DNA from: Rickettsiales bacterium | Lineage (GTDB): Bacteria; Pseudomonadota; Alphaproteobacteria; Rickettsiales; UBA1997 | Length of the DNA stretch: 8,737 nucleotides | Direction of reading: 5' to 3' | NCBI GenBank assembly: GCA_947487845.1 | Contig: CANKYC010000048.1 | Span: forward strand, 1 to 8,737 | In this document: positions 7,368-8,737 of the stretch, piece by piece | Position numbering within the stretch: the first letter of the stretch is position 1 | How the letters are laid out: every line of letters starts with the position of its first letter | Notes under the pieces: model-generated | Told to the model about the DNA's origin: nothing | What the model saw: the letters and a program-made list of their open reading frames with translations, nothing else | Databases searched by the model: none | Translations under genes and position numbers: made by a program

Positions 7368-8164
7368 AAGACATTCTGACTATTATCATTGTTGCGGTGA
7401 CGCCTATTTTTGTTTCGCTGATTAGAGCGTGGATTAACTTTTTTAAAATTCGATATTTGGCAACAGAAAATAAAAAAATTAAAGATCAGCTTTTCCAGAT
7501 TTTAAACCCAAAAAATGAGCAAATTTTTGTTTCAGAAAAAATTTCCACAGAACCAAACCAAATACAAAAGCCAAAAATAAATTTTAAAAATAGTTTTAAC
7601 CTATTTTTGTTTAGGTTTGTTGGCGTTGCGATTATTGGTTTGGCGAGCTTTTTTATAGTTAAACATTTGATTGATGTTCAATCAATTTCTAGCGAATATA
7701 GCAGTTTTTATATCTTAATTTTTATTGGAATTTTTCCGCCGATCTCGGCGATTTTGACTTGGATCAATTTTTTTAAAATTCGATATTTAACCGCAGAAAA
7801 TAAAGAAATTAAAGATCGGTTTTTCCAGATTTTAAACCCAAAAAATGAACAAATTCTTGTTTCAGAAAAAATTTCCAAAGAACCAAAACAGCAACAAAAA
7901 CCAAAAAAAATTTTAGTTTGGCTTATTAAGATTACACTTTCTTTGGCGTGTTTATTTTGTTGGTTCTGCGTTACTTTTTTATTGTATATGATGCAAGGTA
8001 TTACTCCTTGTTTTGGTATTTCTGTAATTTGTACTTTTATCGAAGTTTTTGCAACGATTTGGCTAATTATGTCTTGGATTAACTTTTTTAAAATTCGATA
8101 TTTGGCAGCAGAAAATAAAAAAATTAAAGATCGACTTTTTCAAATTTTAAATCCAAAAAATTAA
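7364..8164 (+). CDS. Unrecognised membrane protein with three near-identical internal repeats
   Basis: I do not recognise this 266-residue protein. A segment beginning WINFFKIRYL occurs three times, from W23, W133 and W238, each preceded by a hydrophobic helix and followed by an amphipathic, lysine-rich stretch running through FQILNPKN. Repeats 1 and 2 continue through EQI-VSEKIS-EP and a Q/K/P-rich linker; repeat 3 stops right after NPKN. Predicted membrane helices are near 4-22, 79-104, 114-134, 183-208 and 214-238. Unit spacing is 110 and 105 residues. The repeats are also very alike as DNA (starts 7430, 7760 and 8075), implying recent duplication or gene conversion. Homology to the repeat continues for about 25 bases past the stop, so the third copy was probably cut short by point changes. 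The ATGA overlap ties expression to the preceding membrane gene. Confidence 0.8.
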   Translation: MKDILTIIIVAVTPIFVSLIRAWINFFKIRYLATENKKIKDQLFQILNPKNEQIFVSEKISTEPNQIQKPKINFKNSFNLFLFRFVGVAIIGLASFFIVKHLIDVQSISSEYSSFYILIFIGIFPPISAILTWINFFKIRYLTAENKEIKDRFFQILNPKNEQILVSEKISKEPKQQQKPKKILVWLIKITLSLACLFCWFCVTFLLYMMQGITPCFGISVICTFIEVFATIWLIMSWINFFKIRYLAAENKKIKDRLFQILNPKN

Positions 8165-8223
8165 TAAATTTTTGCTTCAAAAAAAATCAAATAAAGCTTT
8201 CAATTTAAGCTTAAAAACCGACT

Positions 8224-8247
8224 AAAATCTTTTTAATTTAAGATTTT
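8224..8247 (+). terminator. Weak A/T hairpin after the membrane-protein pair
   Basis: AAAATCTT (8224-8231) pairs with AAGATTTT (8240-8247) around an 8-base loop, 60 bases after the stop. The stem is A/T-rich and no T run follows, so termination here is doubtful. Confidence 0.2.
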
Positions 8248-8260
8248 GGTATATACCAAA
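8245..8260. repeat. Palindrome resembling two fused element A ends
   Basis: TTTGGTATATACCAAA is a perfect 16-base palindrome. Element A terminates in TATACCAAAA on one side and TTTTGGTATA on the other. This site looks like two such ends head to head sharing TATA, possibly an excision scar or a junction of decayed elements. Confidence 0.4.
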
Positions 8261-8277
8261 GCGACCTCGAACTTCGA

Positions 8278-8353
8278 GCGAAGTTTGGCTTTGAGATTGG
8301 TTTTGTCCGCAAAGCGGGCGCAACTCGTGTCGCGAAAAAAAATAAAAAATATA
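8278..8353 (+). repeat. Diverged direct repeat, copy 1
   Basis: This copy starts GCGAAGTTTGGCTTTGA and ends in AAAAATATA; 8515-8593 repeats it with several substitutions and a few indels. It contains the small hairpin CCGC-AAA-GCGG. Both copies can be read in the same frame (RAKFGF...KAG...KNK), so a broken coding sequence is possible, but no start or family is recognisable. Confidence 0.65.
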
Positions 8354-8514
8354 ACGAAAAAGATAGTGGACAGCTTCTTAAGTTCTCTTTATTTTTGAAC
8401 CTATCTAAGATCTTTTTTAATTTCATATTTTGACATATTTTAGCGCGCTCTTAGTAAAATTATGAGGACTTCTTTACATATCAAAACTACTTAGGACAGG
8501 CTCTTAAAACTCGG

Positions 8515-8593
8515 GCGAAGTTTGGCTTTGATATTAGGGCGCTCTTCAAAGCGGGGCGCAACTTGTATCGCGTAAAAAATAAGTAAAAATATA
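8515..8593 (+). repeat. Diverged direct repeat, copy 2
   Basis: This is the second copy of the 8278-8353 unit, about 237 bases downstream. Its reading frame (RAKFGFDIRALFKAG...) ends in TAA at about 8582-8584, and the copy runs directly into the TATACC end of element A. A short related sequence (GGACAG, then CTTAA) also precedes this copy and follows copy 1. Confidence 0.65.
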
Positions 8594-8737
8594 CCAAAAC
8601 ATAAATTTATACTCCCATCCAACTTCGTCTTTTTGGTAAAAATTTACTCGAAGAATAACACTGTATCACTTGATACAGTTTTTATTCTTTGTCGCAATTT
8701 TTCCTCAAAAATCCTTTGTTGGATGGGAGTATAAATT
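8590..8737. repeat. MITE-like palindromic element A, copy 2 (right end cut by the window)
   Basis: The left terminal repeat (8590-8623) starts TATACCAAAAC and is the perfect reverse complement of 114-147. Bases 8605-8737 match 1-133 with no difference. The element starts right after direct repeat copy 2. Only its last 14 bases are missing, cut off by the end of the window. Confidence 0.85.

Larger units (their letters stand above)
8165..8604. other. Intergenic region with decayed repeats and no supportable gene
   Basis: These 440 bases have no convincing coding region. They hold the post-stop remnant of the third protein repeat (8165 to about 8190), an A/T-only hairpin at 8224-8247, a palindrome at 8245-8260 and a diverged direct repeat (8278-8353 and 8515-8593). 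Short reading frames through the direct repeats lack good starts. Confidence 0.6.

Noticed and set aside
8238..8426. Minus-strand 62-codon ORF
   Set aside because: It runs through the palindrome and one copy of the direct repeat, has no ribosome site or recognisable domain, and the matching region of the other repeat copy is interrupted by stops.
1..8737. A closed 8.6 kb circular plasmid, suggested by identical 133-base ends
   Set aside because: The identical stretch lies wholly inside a palindromic repeat element, and the cargo includes secA and murA, normally essential chromosomal genes. A repeat-bounded contig explains it more simply, though a circle cannot be excluded from sequence alone.

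Overview
This is a low-GC bacterial chromosomal segment. SecA with a C-terminal SEC-C zinc tail ending in CHG, MurA with the catalytic cysteine, and an M17 leucyl aminopeptidase fit a Gram-negative proteobacterium. The A/T-rich codon use and many palindromic intergenic repeats suggest a Rickettsiales-like or other low-GC alphaproteobacterium, but that placement is inference.

Layout. Bases 1-376 hold two abutting palindromic, MITE-like elements and no gene. Bases 373-6293 are a tight minus-strand cluster, transcribed in the order pepA (leucyl aminopeptidase), murA (first committed step of peptidoglycan synthesis), secA (preprotein translocase ATPase) and a small GNAT acetyltransferase. Gaps are 43 and 12 bases, and secA overlaps the GNAT gene by 8 bases. 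Bases 6294-6629 are a divergent intergenic region. It contains a third palindromic element with a REP-like hairpin, a good outward promoter on the plus strand and a perfect palindrome just before the next gene. Bases 6630-8164 are a plus-strand pair overlapping by ATGA: a six-helix UreH/DsbD_2-type (COG2836-like) membrane protein, then an unrecognised membrane protein made of three near-identical internal repeats. Bases 8165-8604 are non-coding, with a diverged direct repeat and a palindrome resembling the element ends. The window closes in a second copy of the first element.

The minus cluster covers housekeeping envelope work: peptide turnover, cell-wall precursor synthesis and protein export. 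The plus pair is membrane-located, and its first gene belongs to a family linked to metal/thiol handling and cytochrome oxidase maturation. The second gene has no recognisable function.

The less ordinary content is in the repeats. The first and last 133 bases are identical and lie inside one 162-base element with 34-base perfect terminal inverted repeats. Two REP-like hairpins in opposite orientation differ by changes that are compensated in all four arms. One palindromic element appears to supply a promoter to the plus-strand pair, and another supplies the stop codon and a terminator-like end to the GNAT gene. The exact terminal identity probably reflects a contig that broke at, or circularised through, a repeat. 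I do not take it as evidence of a plasmid.
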